DNA from: Athalassotoga sp964433875
GTDB taxonomy: Bacteria; Thermotogota; Thermotogae; Mesoaciditogales; Mesoaciditogaceae
Assembly: GCA_964433875.1 (NCBI GenBank)
Contig: CAYSSO010000005.1
Coordinates: forward strand, 1 to 64,000
Direction of reading: 5' to 3'
DNA: 64,000 nucleotides
Shown here piece after piece: positions 35,505-43,446 of this stretch; within the stretch, counting starts at the first letter, position 1; every line of letters begins with the position of its first letter. A model generated the notes under the pieces. It had not been told where the DNA came from and did no database searches. It worked only from the letters and a program-made list of their open reading frames with translations. Position numbers and translations under genes: made by a program.

Positions 35505-36473
35505 ATGTCTGTTTACCTTCTCCAAAAAAAGGCTGACTTTCAAGAATTCGTTGAAACGCTTTACCATGGTAGAGAGTTCATTTACATAGTTGATTCAAAG
35601 ATAAGGCTTTTTCACACGGATTTTGTCAGTTCCGTTGAAAGCACGCCAATTTTTGCCGGAGAAAGGGCCAAATCCATTATAGGAATGATGGACGTTCAAA
35701 ACCTCATAATAAATTCTGAAATAAATGACCCCGTTGTTGTGGTAATAGGTGGCGGCAGTGTCCTTGACACGTGTGGCTTTGCCCTTGCAACGTACAAAAA
35801 AAGACTGGAAACAGTTTTTGTTCCGACAACCCTTAGCGCCCAACTCGAAAGTTTTTTCAAAGATGAAGTTTATCTTAATTTCGATAGAGTAAAGGATGCG
35901 ATGAAGGTTAGATTTCAGCCAGATGTGCTTGTCAATATTGTTGAGTTCATAAAAACGCAACTTGTCGAAGAAAAAAAGCTTTCGATGATTCATGCCATCG
36001 CTTTCGGTCTTTCGCATTCGAAAAAGTTTTTTGATATGGTTGAAAAGATACTTAACTCTGAATTGATCGGCAATTATGAGGTTATATCTCACATGATATT
36101 TGAAAGCCTAAGGCTCAAAATAAACACGGGTCAGGTAAATGTTGGAGAAGAAAGCGCCCGTGCTTTCATGACAGCGTCCCAGTTGGACATTCCGTACCTT
36201 GTAGCCCTCTACTACGGCGTCATGATCGAATCCTTTGTTTCTTACAGGCTTGGATTTATCTCGGAAGAAGAGATGAACAGGATTTATTCTATTTTGAAAA
36301 GGTCTTCAAATGCCCATTTTGATTTTTCTTCTGCCATAGATCAGATCTCTTCTTACGGTGAGCCTTTGAAGATGAAATTGCCTGTAAGAATAGGAAAGAC
36401 TATGGATTATCAAATTTTCCCGGGTTTTTTGGCAGAAATGATTTATTCGGCCCATTCAAAAGGGCTGATATAA
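35505..36473 (+). CDS. Degenerate 3-dehydroquinate synthase-like protein
   Basis: A 322-residue protein with the AroB-like NAD-binding core: VVVIGGGSVLDTCGFALATY near residue 85 followed by ETVFVPTTLSAQLES. The catalytic VGGK-type loop after that block is missing, and the metal-binding histidine motif of AroB (HGEAVAIGM) is replaced by VALYYGVMIES, so dehydroquinate synthase activity is unlikely. No other shikimate gene is adjacent. The frame is open 54 bases upstream of ATG 35505 with protein-like sequence but no standard start codon, and ATG 35505 lacks a clear ribosome-binding site, so the N-terminus is uncertain. Confidence 0.72.
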   Translation: MSVYLLQKKADFQEFVETLYHGREFIYIVDSKIRLFHTDFVSSVESTPIFAGERAKSIIGMMDVQNLIINSEINDPVVVVIGGGSVLDTCGFALATYKKRLETVFVPTTLSAQLESFFKDEVYLNFDRVKDAMKVRFQPDVLVNIVEFIKTQLVEEKKLSMIHAIAFGLSHSKKFFDMVEKILNSELIGNYEVISHMIFESLRLKINTGQVNVGEESARAFMTASQLDIPYLVALYYGVMIESFVSYRLGFISEEEMNRIYSILKRSSNAHFDFSSAIDQISSYGEPLKMKLPVRIGKTMDYQIFPGFLAEMIYSAHSKGLI

Positions 36474-36485
36474 AGGGAGGTTAAA

Positions 36486-37190
36486 ATGGATAAGCAGAAT
36501 ATGTACTCTGTGGTAAGAGTGGTTCTACTTGTCGTGTTTATAGTCGTTGCACTTGGAGCCCTTATATGGGTTGCATCGTTAAATGGAAAGATAAACAACA
36601 TAGATCGCAAAGCTTCAAGCGCTCAAACAGCCGTCGCTTCTTTGACAACTCGCATTGCAAGTTTGACTGCGAGTATAGCAAAATTAAAAAGTGTAAGTAC
36701 AACAAGGCTTTCGTCAAGTGTATCCGTTAATCTTCCAACGTTGCAATCAACGTACATAAGCCTTCAATCTATAACCTATCCTTTGTTGCTTGCAAATGCT
36801 CCAGAATCTTTGAGTTCGAATATCTCTCTGACAACAATAACGGCTACGAATCTTGACGCTTTAAAACCATTGCTTTCATCAACAAATACTTATGAAATAA
36901 CGCAAATGAATAATCTTTACTATTTCGCGTATCCGGGAAGCGGAGTTACCTATTCAATACAGGTGCTTTCCTCTCCTTATCCCGATAGAGTCCTTTCTTT
37001 GGTTAAATCTTTAAGGAGCGCGGGAGTACCGGCCTTCAAAATAGATTACTCTTCCCAGTCTGGATTATTTATAGGGGTTTTCCCGGATTACAATTCTGCC
37101 TCTACTTATGCCAACGCGATCTCAACGCCTAATGTAACATCGATAGTTGGTTCTGGAGCCTCTTCATGGCTTATAAGAACTATACCATAG
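36486..37190 (+). CDS. Membrane-anchored SPOR-domain-like protein (copy 1)
   Basis: A 234-residue protein with an N-terminal membrane segment (about 10-32), a Ser/Thr/Ala-rich coiled coil, and a C-terminal SPOR-like domain (about 148-234: YSIQVLSSPYPDRVLSLVKS, then AGVPAFKIDY, then GVFPDYNSASTYA). SPOR domains bind denuded peptidoglycan at division septa. AGGGAGG precedes the ATG. The next gene is a tandem paralogue with the same layout. Confidence 0.8.
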   Translation: MDKQNMYSVVRVVLLVVFIVVALGALIWVASLNGKINNIDRKASSAQTAVASLTTRIASLTASIAKLKSVSTTRLSSSVSVNLPTLQSTYISLQSITYPLLLANAPESLSSNISLTTITATNLDALKPLLSSTNTYEITQMNNLYYFAYPGSGVTYSIQVLSSPYPDRVLSLVKSLRSAGVPAFKIDYSSQSGLFIGVFPDYNSASTYANAISTPNVTSIVGSGASSWLIRTIP

Positions 37191-37200
37191 AGGTGCTCGA

Positions 37201-38061
37201 ATGGATAAGGAAAATTTTGATCTTAGATTTATTCTTTTGATAGTTTCCATAGCAATAGGCCTTATAGCCATTATCTGGGCTGGAGTGTTGACTTCGAAAA
37301 TATCGAACTTCGATCAAAAGATCGCTCAGACCCAGACAAGTGTTGCTTCTATGACCTCTTATGTGGCGAGTACAACTGCAACTTTGAATGATCAAATTTC
37401 GAAGATCGAGAAGATTGTCGCGACCCAATCATCGACAATTGCCTCATTAACCTCGTACGTTAGAAATATGTATGCCGATCTTTCGGCAAAGATTCTTTCG
37501 GAAGATCAAAAGATCTCGACAACGCAGTCAAATCTTTCGGCACTTTCGAATCAGGTTGGAAGTTTGCTCTCAAATCTTCAAAATTTAGCACAACCTCAAC
37601 CCTCCACATCCCAACAAACTATAGTCGCATCTTCTACAAATCCTTTGATGCCTTTGATTTTGGGAGGGGCACCATCTCTTAATCCATCTGTTAATCTTTA
37701 TACCACAACGGCAACGAGTTTAAGTGGTGTGAACGCGATACTTTCGGGAGTTACAACTTACGAAATAACTAAAAGCGATGGAATTTATTATGTTGCCTAT
37801 CCAGGGAAGGGTACAACGTACTCGATACAGATCCTTTCTTCTCCATACTCAGATAGGGTGCTCGCGCTTGTCAATACGCTTAGAAATATTGGAATACCCG
37901 CCTTTAAGATAGATTATTCAAACCTTTCAGCCCTTTTCATAGGTGTATTTACCGGTTACAATGCGGCTCTAAATTATGCAAATTCGATAAGTGCGAATCC
38001 GGCCGTGACTTCCATAGTGCAGTCAACAGTTTCATCGTGGCTAATAAGACAGATACCTTGA
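37201..38061 (+). CDS. Membrane-anchored SPOR-domain-like protein (copy 2)
   Basis: A 286-residue paralogue of the preceding gene, with a membrane segment (about 11-31), a longer coiled coil (about 35-125), a Pro/Gln/Ser linker, and a SPOR-like C-terminus with YSIQILSSPYSDRVLALVN and GIPAFKIDYSNLSALFIG. The two copies share the ending SSWLIR-x-IP. They are separated by 10 bases, pointing to tandem duplication followed by divergence of the coiled-coil spacer. A role in septal peptidoglycan binding is inferred from the domain, and the nearby minC fits. Confidence 0.8.
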   Translation: MDKENFDLRFILLIVSIAIGLIAIIWAGVLTSKISNFDQKIAQTQTSVASMTSYVASTTATLNDQISKIEKIVATQSSTIASLTSYVRNMYADLSAKILSEDQKISTTQSNLSALSNQVGSLLSNLQNLAQPQPSTSQQTIVASSTNPLMPLILGGAPSLNPSVNLYTTTATSLSGVNAILSGVTTYEITKSDGIYYVAYPGKGTTYSIQILSSPYSDRVLALVNTLRNIGIPAFKIDYSNLSALFIGVFTGYNAALNYANSISANPAVTSIVQSTVSSWLIRQIP

Positions 38062-38064
38062 TAA

Positions 38065-38610
38065 ATGAGTACCCGTACAAGGATAGTACTGGGCATTATA
38101 ATTCTAATTTTTGCAATAGGCATTTTCATATCGGCGATTACTCCTTTGAGGGAAGGCATAAAAAAATCGAATAAGGTAATGACGGTGCCTGCGACTTCTG
38201 CCTTCCCTGTGAATATAAATACTGCCGACGAAAAAACCATTGAAATGTTACCGGGAATAGGCCCTTCAAAGGCAAAGGCAATCGTTGATTACAGGAAAAA
38301 GGCAGGCCCATTTAAAACTTTTGAAGATATTTTAAAGGTACCGGGAATAGGTCCTTCAACGCTTGACAAATTTTCTGGCCTGATCACCGGAGTCTCTACG
38401 GCTTCGTTTAAAAATAGTCAGAAGATAAATATAAACAGCGCAACGGCTAAAGAGATAGAAAACCTTCCTTCGATAGGCCAAATTAAGGCCCGTGGGATAG
38501 TCTCTTACAGAGAAACCCACGGACCTTTTCGTAATTTAGAAGACCTTAAAAAGGTAAGCGGAATAGGGTCAAAAACAATCCAAAAGATAAAGGATTTAAT
38601 AGAGTTTTAA
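38065..38610 (+). CDS. Membrane-anchored ComEA-like protein with two HhH modules
   Basis: 181 residues: an N-terminal membrane segment (about 8-26), then two copies of the ComEA-type helix-hairpin-helix module, the first with VNINTADEKTIEMLPGIGPS and the second with ININSATAKEIENLPSIGQI. Each has a second hairpin (KVPGIGPST and KVSGIGSKT). ComEA normally has one such module and binds incoming DNA at the cell surface. Duplication of the module in one chain is unusual. It starts 3 bases after the SPOR gene, so it is in the same transcript. Confidence 0.85.
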   Translation: MSTRTRIVLGIIILIFAIGIFISAITPLREGIKKSNKVMTVPATSAFPVNINTADEKTIEMLPGIGPSKAKAIVDYRKKAGPFKTFEDILKVPGIGPSTLDKFSGLITGVSTASFKNSQKININSATAKEIENLPSIGQIKARGIVSYRETHGPFRNLEDLKKVSGIGSKTIQKIKDLIEF

Positions 38611-38637
38611 AAACAAAAACCCCATCTTCAGATGGGG
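38608..38637 (-). terminator. Terminator of the tRNA transcript
   Basis: On the minus strand: CCCCATC (38637-38631), loop TGAA, GATGGGG (38626-38620), then TTTTTGTTTTT. It lies directly after tRNA-Ser. The plus-strand side lacks a T run, so it is a poor terminator for the ComEA-like gene. Confidence 0.82.
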
Positions 38638-38641
38638 CTAT

Positions 38642-38730
38642 TGGCGGAGAGAGTGGGATTTGAACCCACGGAGCCTATTAAGCTCATACGCTCTCCAGGC
38701 GTACGCCTTTGACCACTCGGCCATCTCTCC
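38642..38730 (-). tRNA. tRNA-Ser (GGA anticodon)
   Basis: Acceptor stem GGAGAGA/TCTCTCC, discriminator G, encoded CCA, and the long variable arm of a class II tRNA. The anticodon loop CTGGAGA sits on a TACGC/GCGTA stem, giving anticodon GGA. The T loop TTCAAAT is normal. It decodes UCC and UCU. Confidence 0.95.
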
Positions 38731-38736
38731 TCACAA

Positions 38737-38763
38737 TTAAATCCCTGATTGCCAGGGATTTAA
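38737..38763. other. Hairpin between the two tRNA genes
   Basis: An 11-bp perfect inverted repeat, TTAAATCCCTG and CAGGGATTTAA, with a 5-base loop. On the minus strand it lies in the spacer between the tRNAs and could mark a processing site. On the plus strand it ends one base before the -35 of the forward promoter. No T run follows on either strand. Confidence 0.6.
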
Positions 38764-38764
38764 T

Positions 38765-38793
38765 TTGACAAAATAGTTAAAGAATGTTATAAT
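38765..38793 (+). promoter_or_regulatory. Consensus forward promoter antisense to the CAT tRNA
   Basis: TTGACA (38765-38770), exactly 17 bases, TATAAT (38788-38793): a perfect match to the sigma-70 consensus. Transcription would start near 38800 and run antisense across the tRNA at 38821-38896 towards the small ORF at 38963. Confidence 0.75.
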
Positions 38794-38820
38794 TTTGAAA
38801 ATGTAACTTTTATTTTACTT

Positions 38821-38896
38821 TGGTGGGCTCAGGTGGATTCGAACCATCGACCGCCCGGTTATGGGCCGGGAGCTCTACCAGCTGAGCTATGAGCCC
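38821..38896 (-). tRNA. tRNA with CAT anticodon (elongator Met or Ile2), with odd loop and T stem
   Basis: Acceptor stem GGGCTCA/TGAGCCC, discriminator A and encoded CCA; D stem GCTC/GAGC; anticodon stem CCCGG/CCGGG with loop CCCATAA. The 1-72 pair is G-C, so it is not an initiator. Two oddities: position 33 is C instead of the near-universal U, and the T stem GATGG/CCACC has an A-C mismatch at 50-64. Whether it is Met or lysidine-modified Ile cannot be told by eye. Confidence 0.85.
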
Positions 38897-38909
38897 AATA
38901 GCGTTAAAT

Positions 38910-38938
38910 ATTATAAAACATTTGATTCAAATTGTCAA
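38910..38938 (-). promoter_or_regulatory. Promoter of the tRNA operon
   Basis: Read on the minus strand: TTGACA (38938-38933), 17-base spacer, TATAAT (38915-38910). It is perfect consensus and would start transcription just before the CAT tRNA at 38896. Confidence 0.88.
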
Positions 38939-38962
38939 TAGGGATATACAAAAACGTGAGGG

Positions 38963-39145
38963 GTGAAACATGTTATGCAGGATAATCGTGTTGATCCCGT
39001 GAAAATATTGATACTCAAATACCCGAGGCTTCTTATAATAAAAGCCGCATTTTCGATCTTCAGCCAGCACAAAAAGATAGACCTTTTCGCGCTTGAAGAC
39101 AGTATAAAAAGAGAATTTGAAAGGGAAAACCAAAAGAGAGTCTAA
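38963..39145 (+). CDS. Small hypothetical protein
   Basis: Up to 60 residues from GTG 38963, or 56 from ATG 38975; GAGGGGTG (38958-38965) could serve the ATG. The sequence is basic and helical (VKILILKYPRLLIIKAAFSIF, then a charged tail). No family was recognised. Support comes from the consensus promoter at 38765-38793 and a terminator that overlaps its stop codon. The leader of its transcript would contain the antisense of the CAT tRNA. Confidence 0.45.
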   Translation: MKHVMQDNRVDPVKILILKYPRLLIIKAAFSIFSQHKKIDLFALEDSIKREFERENQKRV

Positions 39146-39160
39146 AAGACTCTCTTTTTT
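39132..39160. terminator. Bidirectional terminator between convergent genes
   Basis: A 12-bp perfect stem AAAAGAGAGTCT / AGACTCTCTTTT with loop AAA, T-rich on both strands. It overlaps the stop of the small forward ORF and the stop of the gene at 39159-39530. Confidence 0.82.
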
Positions 39161-39530
39161 AGAAGTTTTTTCTCTTTGGAGGAAGATTGAATGTAGCCGT
39201 TTTATCATCATCTTTGGTAAGTTTGAGATATCTGTTTGCGGCATCTTTGGCCAATCTTTCGATTATCGCCGGAAGATCGCTTTCTCTGATAAGGTAATCG
39301 AGCCGTGGATCTCTTTTCAAGTTTTCTGAGATTTGATATTTTGCCTGATTGTCGACATCTAATTTGATCTCTGATGGATCGTACTTTGCAAAGTCTTCAT
39401 TTATCCTCGAGAGCAGATCGATGACCGTTTTGGAGAATATATTCATCACTTCTGATGGTTTCTTCGTTCCATTCAACTTTTCCCTGTAATTTTTGGATAT
39501 CTCCTTTTCTATATTTGTATAACTGTACAT
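39159..39530 (-). CDS. Hypothetical protein, soluble and charged, 123 aa
   Basis: Not recognised. It is a predominantly helical, highly charged protein without signal or membrane segment, with KRDPRLDYLIRESDLPAI in the middle and a basic end (PPKRKNF). ATG 39530 overlaps the rsmE stop (TGATG) with GGGGGTG upstream. Co-translation with an rRNA methyltransferase suggests, but does not show, a role in ribosome or RNA biology. Confidence 0.65.
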   Translation of the reverse strand: MYSYTNIEKEISKNYREKLNGTKKPSEVMNIFSKTVIDLLSRINEDFAKYDPSEIKLDVDNQAKYQISENLKRDPRLDYLIRESDLPAIIERLAKDAANRYLKLTKDDDKTATFNLPPKRKNF

Positions 39531-40204
39531 CACTGTAACACCCCCTTAAGTACCGTTATAGATGATAAGGCAAAGATCACCGCCGTCTCAACTCTTAAAA
39601 TTCTTTCGCTTAACTTTATTTTTTCAAAACCAAGCGACTCAAATCTCTCTTTTTCCCTTTGTGTAAATCCGCCTTCAGGTCCAAAGATAAGCACATATTC
39701 GCATGAATCTTCTATTTCTCTTACCGTTTTCTTTGAATCTGGATCGAAAAGGATCTTTACCGCGCTTTGTGGAATTTTGAAATCTTTAAAATCGACTATC
39801 TCTGGCATGTACAAATTTCCACTTTGTTTGAGCGCATCGCGCATGACGTATTCGATCTTTTTTATTTTTGACTCTGTTTCCTTTCTCGTAGTTCTATCCA
39901 TATTCGATAAGACAAGAGTGGAAATTTCCAATTCGGTTGCTTTTTCGACTAAAAAACGCATTCTTTCCCATTTTATCGGAGAAATTATTACATGAATCTT
40001 TAATCCTTTTCTTTCTTGAACCTTTATGATTTCATCAACTTTGGATCGATAATTTGAAAGGATGCCTCTAAAAAGACGGCCCTTCCCGTCGGTAAAAAAT
40101 ATCTCGGATCCATTTTTTATTCTCATGACCTTCATGTGGTTTATCTCATGATCGTCAAACTCGGCAATTCCATTTTCTACTCTTGCAAAGAAGAATTCAG
40201 ACAC
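39530..40204 (-). CDS. rsmE: 16S rRNA m3U1498 methyltransferase RsmE
   Basis: A SPOUT methyltransferase of 224 residues. A PUA-like N-terminal domain (HEINHMKVMRIKNG) is followed by the knot with LIFGPEGGFTQREKERFESLG and LSERILRVETA, the standard RsmE SAM-binding blocks. It overlaps serS by one base at its start. Confidence 0.92.
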   Translation of the reverse strand: MSEFFFARVENGIAEFDDHEINHMKVMRIKNGSEIFFTDGKGRLFRGILSNYRSKVDEIIKVQERKGLKIHVIISPIKWERMRFLVEKATELEISTLVLSNMDRTTRKETESKIKKIEYVMRDALKQSGNLYMPEIVDFKDFKIPQSAVKILFDPDSKKTVREIEDSCEYVLIFGPEGGFTQREKERFESLGFEKIKLSERILRVETAVIFALSSITVLKGVLQ

Positions 40205-41478
40205 TATATTTCAGTCTTTCCTCCCATGTAATTTCTTAAAGCCTCTGGTACTCTTATCTTTCCATCTTTGGTCTGGTAGTTTTCGAAGATCGCAACCAAT
40301 GTTCTTCCAACGGCAAGGCCAGAGCCATTGAGTGTGTGGGCAAAGTCAAGCGTGCCATCATTTCTCTTTATTCTAACATTTGCTCGGCGGGCTTGAAAGT
40401 CTGTAACGTTGCTGCATGAAGATATTTCTTTGTAACTGTTGTAGGATGGAAGCCATACCTCTATGTCGTACGTCCTCGACGAGACGAACCCTATATCTCC
40501 AGTGCAAAGTTCTATGACTCTGTACGGAAGTTCAAGGTATTGAAGCACTTCTTCCGCATCGTGAGTCAGGCTTTCAAGTTCTTCATAGGAATCTTCAGGC
40601 TTTGTATACTTTACAAGTTCAACTTTGTCGAATTGGTGTTGCCTTATCATGCCACGCACATCTTTTCCGTAACTGCCAGCCTCTCTCCTGTAACATGGCG
40701 TGTATGAAACGTATTTTAAAGGAAGATCTCTTTCATCTATTATTTCATCCTGATGCATGGCCGAGAGAGGGACCTCGGCAGTCGGAATGAGAAAAAGATC
40801 ATCGAGGGTTGTTGAATAAGACTCCTCTTCAAACTTCGGCAATTTGCCTGTGTTAAGCATTGTCTGCCTGAGGACAAGATGCGGTGGAAGAATTTCTGTG
40901 TATCCGTGTTTTTTTGTATGCAAATCGATCATGAAAGAAATTAGAGCCCTCTCCATGAGGGCGGCATCTCCTTTTAGGATTGTGAATCTTGATCCAGAGA
41001 TCTTGGCGGCCCTTTCGAAGTCGAGAAGGCCTCTCTTTGGGCCAAGGTCCCAGTGAGGCTGTGGATCGAAGTTGAACTTTGTAGGCTCTCCCCATCTTCT
41101 TATCTCTACATTGTCATTTTCATCCTTTCCAAATGGTACTTTTTCATAGGGTATATTGGGTAAGAATAACAAGGCCTGATTTAACTTAGACTGAAGTTTT
41201 GACAGTTCATCTTCGTCATTCTTTATTTTTTCAGACAAAACCTTTCCACGATCCAAAATCTTATTTACCCCTTCTTCGTCTTTGGCAGCCTTTAACTTTG
41301 CGATCTCTTTCGAGATGGAATTCCTTTCTGCCCTCATCGAGTTGAGATCCGTTATCATCTTCCTTATTTTTTCATCCAATTTTAGAATCTCATCTATTTC
41401 TTCTTCGGCAATACCCCTTCTTCCGAGAAGCATCTTTACCTTTTGCGGATTTTCTCTGATGAACTTTATATCGAGCAT
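40204..41478 (-). CDS. serS: Seryl-tRNA synthetase
   Basis: Class II synthetase charging tRNA-Ser. An N-terminal coiled-coil arm (about 30-105) binds the tRNA long arm. Motif 2 is TPCYRREAGSYGKDVRGMIR and motif 3 includes NGSGLAVGRTLVA. ATG 41478 (MLDIKFIREN) is chosen because AAGGAGG precedes it; the open frame runs 31 codons further upstream. 424 residues, full length. Confidence 0.96.
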   Translation of the reverse strand: MLDIKFIRENPQKVKMLLGRRGIAEEEIDEILKLDEKIRKMITDLNSMRAERNSISKEIAKLKAAKDEEGVNKILDRGKVLSEKIKNDEDELSKLQSKLNQALLFLPNIPYEKVPFGKDENDNVEIRRWGEPTKFNFDPQPHWDLGPKRGLLDFERAAKISGSRFTILKGDAALMERALISFMIDLHTKKHGYTEILPPHLVLRQTMLNTGKLPKFEEESYSTTLDDLFLIPTAEVPLSAMHQDEIIDERDLPLKYVSYTPCYRREAGSYGKDVRGMIRQHQFDKVELVKYTKPEDSYEELESLTHDAEEVLQYLELPYRVIELCTGDIGFVSSRTYDIEVWLPSYNSYKEISSCSNVTDFQARRANVRIKRNDGTLDFAHTLNGSGLAVGRTLVAIFENYQTKDGKIRVPEALRNYMGGKTEI

Positions 41479-41489
41479 AGATCCCTCCT

Positions 41490-42665
41490 TTACTTTATAA
41501 CGCTTACAGTGCCGCTTCCGTAATTCACGACGTATATCTCGCCTGAATTTTGATCTACCCTTACAGCGCATGGTTGATGGCCAACAGGTAGGACTCTTAT
41601 TATCGATTGGGTCTGCGCGTTTACAAAAATCAGGGAATCAGTCTTCGAATTGGTAAGATAAATCGCGTTTACCGTCGGGTCATATACCATGCTGTTGACG
41701 CCAAGACCAACGTTGAAAGTCCCTATTACTCCGCCCTTTATCATGCTTATGCTCCCGTCAGATTCATTCAGTACATAGACAATGCCGTCTCCTATGCAGA
41801 TAGAGGATGGATTATTTCCCACCTTGATGGTGTTGATTACCATATTCGTGTTCCCATTTATAACGCTTACCGTGTTGTCTCCGGAATTTGTCACGTATAT
41901 CAAATTATTGTCTTCGTCTACGGCTATACCGTAAGGGCTCTTTCCGACGTTGACGGTGCCGATGACCTTATTCGTTGATGCGTCTATTATGCTTAAAGTA
42001 TTGTCAAAGTTATTCGCGACGTATATCCTGTTTGTCTTTGAATCCAGCGCGATGCCGCGTGGCTCGTTTCCAACCTTTATATTCGTAACAACCTTATTCG
42101 TTTTTTCATCTATGACCGTCACGGTGTTATCTCCAAAATTTGCAACGTATACCATGTTATTTTGAGGATCGAAGATCATCTTCCACGGATCTATCCCAAC
42201 ATTTATCTGTTCAAGAATGTTGTAATTTGAAAGATCAAAGACATCAACGATATTTTGCGATGAAACACTTACATATCCCTTCCCATCTTTCAAATCCAAG
42301 ATCAGATCGCGTGGCGCTTTGCCGGTATAAAAGACTCCATTTACCTTTTCTTCAATGCCGTAAAAGTTGACATTTTTATCATTTCCATTCACATCTATTG
42401 CGGGAGTGAATCTCCATCCCGCCTTCTTTGGATCGATCTTCACATCGCCTTTTAGACCATTTTTTGACCAGTATCCATTAGAATCGGTATAGACCGGGGC
42501 ATATCCATTGCTAAAACTTATCATGACATTTCCTATCGGATTTCCTTCAAAATCGCGCACGTATCCGGAAACGGTGTAGGTCAAAGATTGGGTATAAAAA
42601 AGGCCGGCAAAAATCGCTCCTATTATTCCTATGCCTACAAGTAAATAGATAAAAAAATCATTCAA
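41490..42665 (-). CDS. Membrane-anchored YVTN-type beta-propeller protein
   Basis: A 391-residue protein. An N-terminal membrane segment (about 4-24) anchors it, then a carboxypeptidase-regulatory-like module (TVSGYVRDFEGNPIGNVMISF, about 31-100), then about seven repeats of roughly 42 residues with NxIYVANxxDNTVSVIDxxTNKVxxTIxVGxxP, the 40-residue YVTN propeller repeat. It is expected outside the cytoplasmic membrane, in binding or surface structure. GGAGGTAA precedes the ATG. It lies between tpiA and serS on the same strand. Confidence 0.87.
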   Translation of the reverse strand: MNDFFIYLLVGIGIIGAIFAGLFYTQSLTYTVSGYVRDFEGNPIGNVMISFSNGYAPVYTDSNGYWSKNGLKGDVKIDPKKAGWRFTPAIDVNGNDKNVNFYGIEEKVNGVFYTGKAPRDLILDLKDGKGYVSVSSQNIVDVFDLSNYNILEQINVGIDPWKMIFDPQNNMVYVANFGDNTVTVIDEKTNKVVTNIKVGNEPRGIALDSKTNRIYVANNFDNTLSIIDASTNKVIGTVNVGKSPYGIAVDEDNNLIYVTNSGDNTVSVINGNTNMVINTIKVGNNPSSICIGDGIVYVLNESDGSISMIKGGVIGTFNVGLGVNSMVYDPTVNAIYLTNSKTDSLIFVNAQTQSIIRVLPVGHQPCAVRVDQNSGEIYVVNYGSGTVSVIK

Positions 42666-42687
42666 AGGTATTACCTCCAGCGGTCAA

Positions 42688-43446
42688 TTAACAAAATTTA
42701 GTTGCTATTTTGTATATTTCAACGAATTCATCTAATTTTAAAGAGGCTCCGCCTATCAATCCACCATCTACATCAGAAAGAAGGAAGAGTTCCTGACAGT
42801 TTTCTTTATTCATACTTCCTCCGTAAAGGCATGATATTTTGTCTGCGATATCGGGATAAATCTTCCTTAACTGATCTCTGACATACGCTATCGCTTCCTG
42901 CGCCTGATATGGCTGGGCAACGACTCCGGTCCCTATTGCCCATACAGGTTCATACGCTATGGTAAGCCTTTGAGGATCTTCGATTTTGACATCTTCTAAG
43001 TCTTTTGAAAGTTGATCTCTTATTACATCAAAGGTTTTTCCATTTTGCCTTTCATTGAGCGTCTCTCCTATGCAAAGAATGACATTCATTCCACTCGAGA
43101 TTGCCGCTTTTACCTTTTCATTTATGAATTGATCGCTCTCACCAAAGATATGTCTTCTTTCAGAGTGCCCTATTATAACATGATCTATTCCCATATCCTT
43201 GAGCATTGGGACGCTTATCTCTCCTGTAAAAGCCCCAGATTTTTGCGAATGAACGTTTTGAGCCCCCACTACGATATCGTATCCTGTAAAGATCTCCTTT
43301 ACGACAGAAAGAGACACAAAAGGCGGGAATACCCACATCTTTGTGTCTCCACTGATTTTTACGCTTTTTATCAAATCCCTTGCGAAGGTTCTCGCCTCCG
43401 AAGGGGTTTTATTCATTTTCCAGTTACCGGCTACTATCAGCGGGCG
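42688..43446 (-). CDS. tpiA: Triosephosphate isomerase module, in the -1 frame of pgk (probable PGK-TIM fusion)
   Basis: Interconverts DHAP and glyceraldehyde 3-phosphate. Catalytic residues are present: Lys in IVAGNWKMNK, His in IIGHSERRH, Glu in IAYEPVWAIGTG, and the phosphate loop GGLIGGASL. The first ATG (43416) falls after NWK and would remove the catalytic lysine. Upstream in this frame there is only a CTG (43440) with no ribosome-binding site. The frame is open across the A9 run at the pgk end, one base back from the pgk frame. The junction would read KKKRPLIVAGNWK, close to the T. maritima fusion as I recall it. The 43446 start marks the first codon after the shift. Confidence 0.9.
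   Translation of the reverse strand, partial: RPLIVAGNWKMNKTPSEARTFARDLIKSVKISGDTKMWVFPPFVSLSVVKEIFTGYDIVVGAQNVHSQKSGAFTGEISVPMLKDMGIDHVIIGHSERRHIFGESDQFINEKVKAAISSGMNVILCIGETLNERQNGKTFDVIRDQLSKDLEDVKIEDPQRLTIAYEPVWAIGTGVVAQPYQAQEAIAYVRDQLRKIYPDIADKISCLYGGSMNKENCQELFLLSDVDGGLIGGASLKLDEFVEIYKIATKFC

Noticed and set aside
43414..43416. ATG 43416 as the true tpiA start
   Set aside because: It would drop the first beta strand and the catalytic lysine of TIM, and no ribosome-binding site precedes it.
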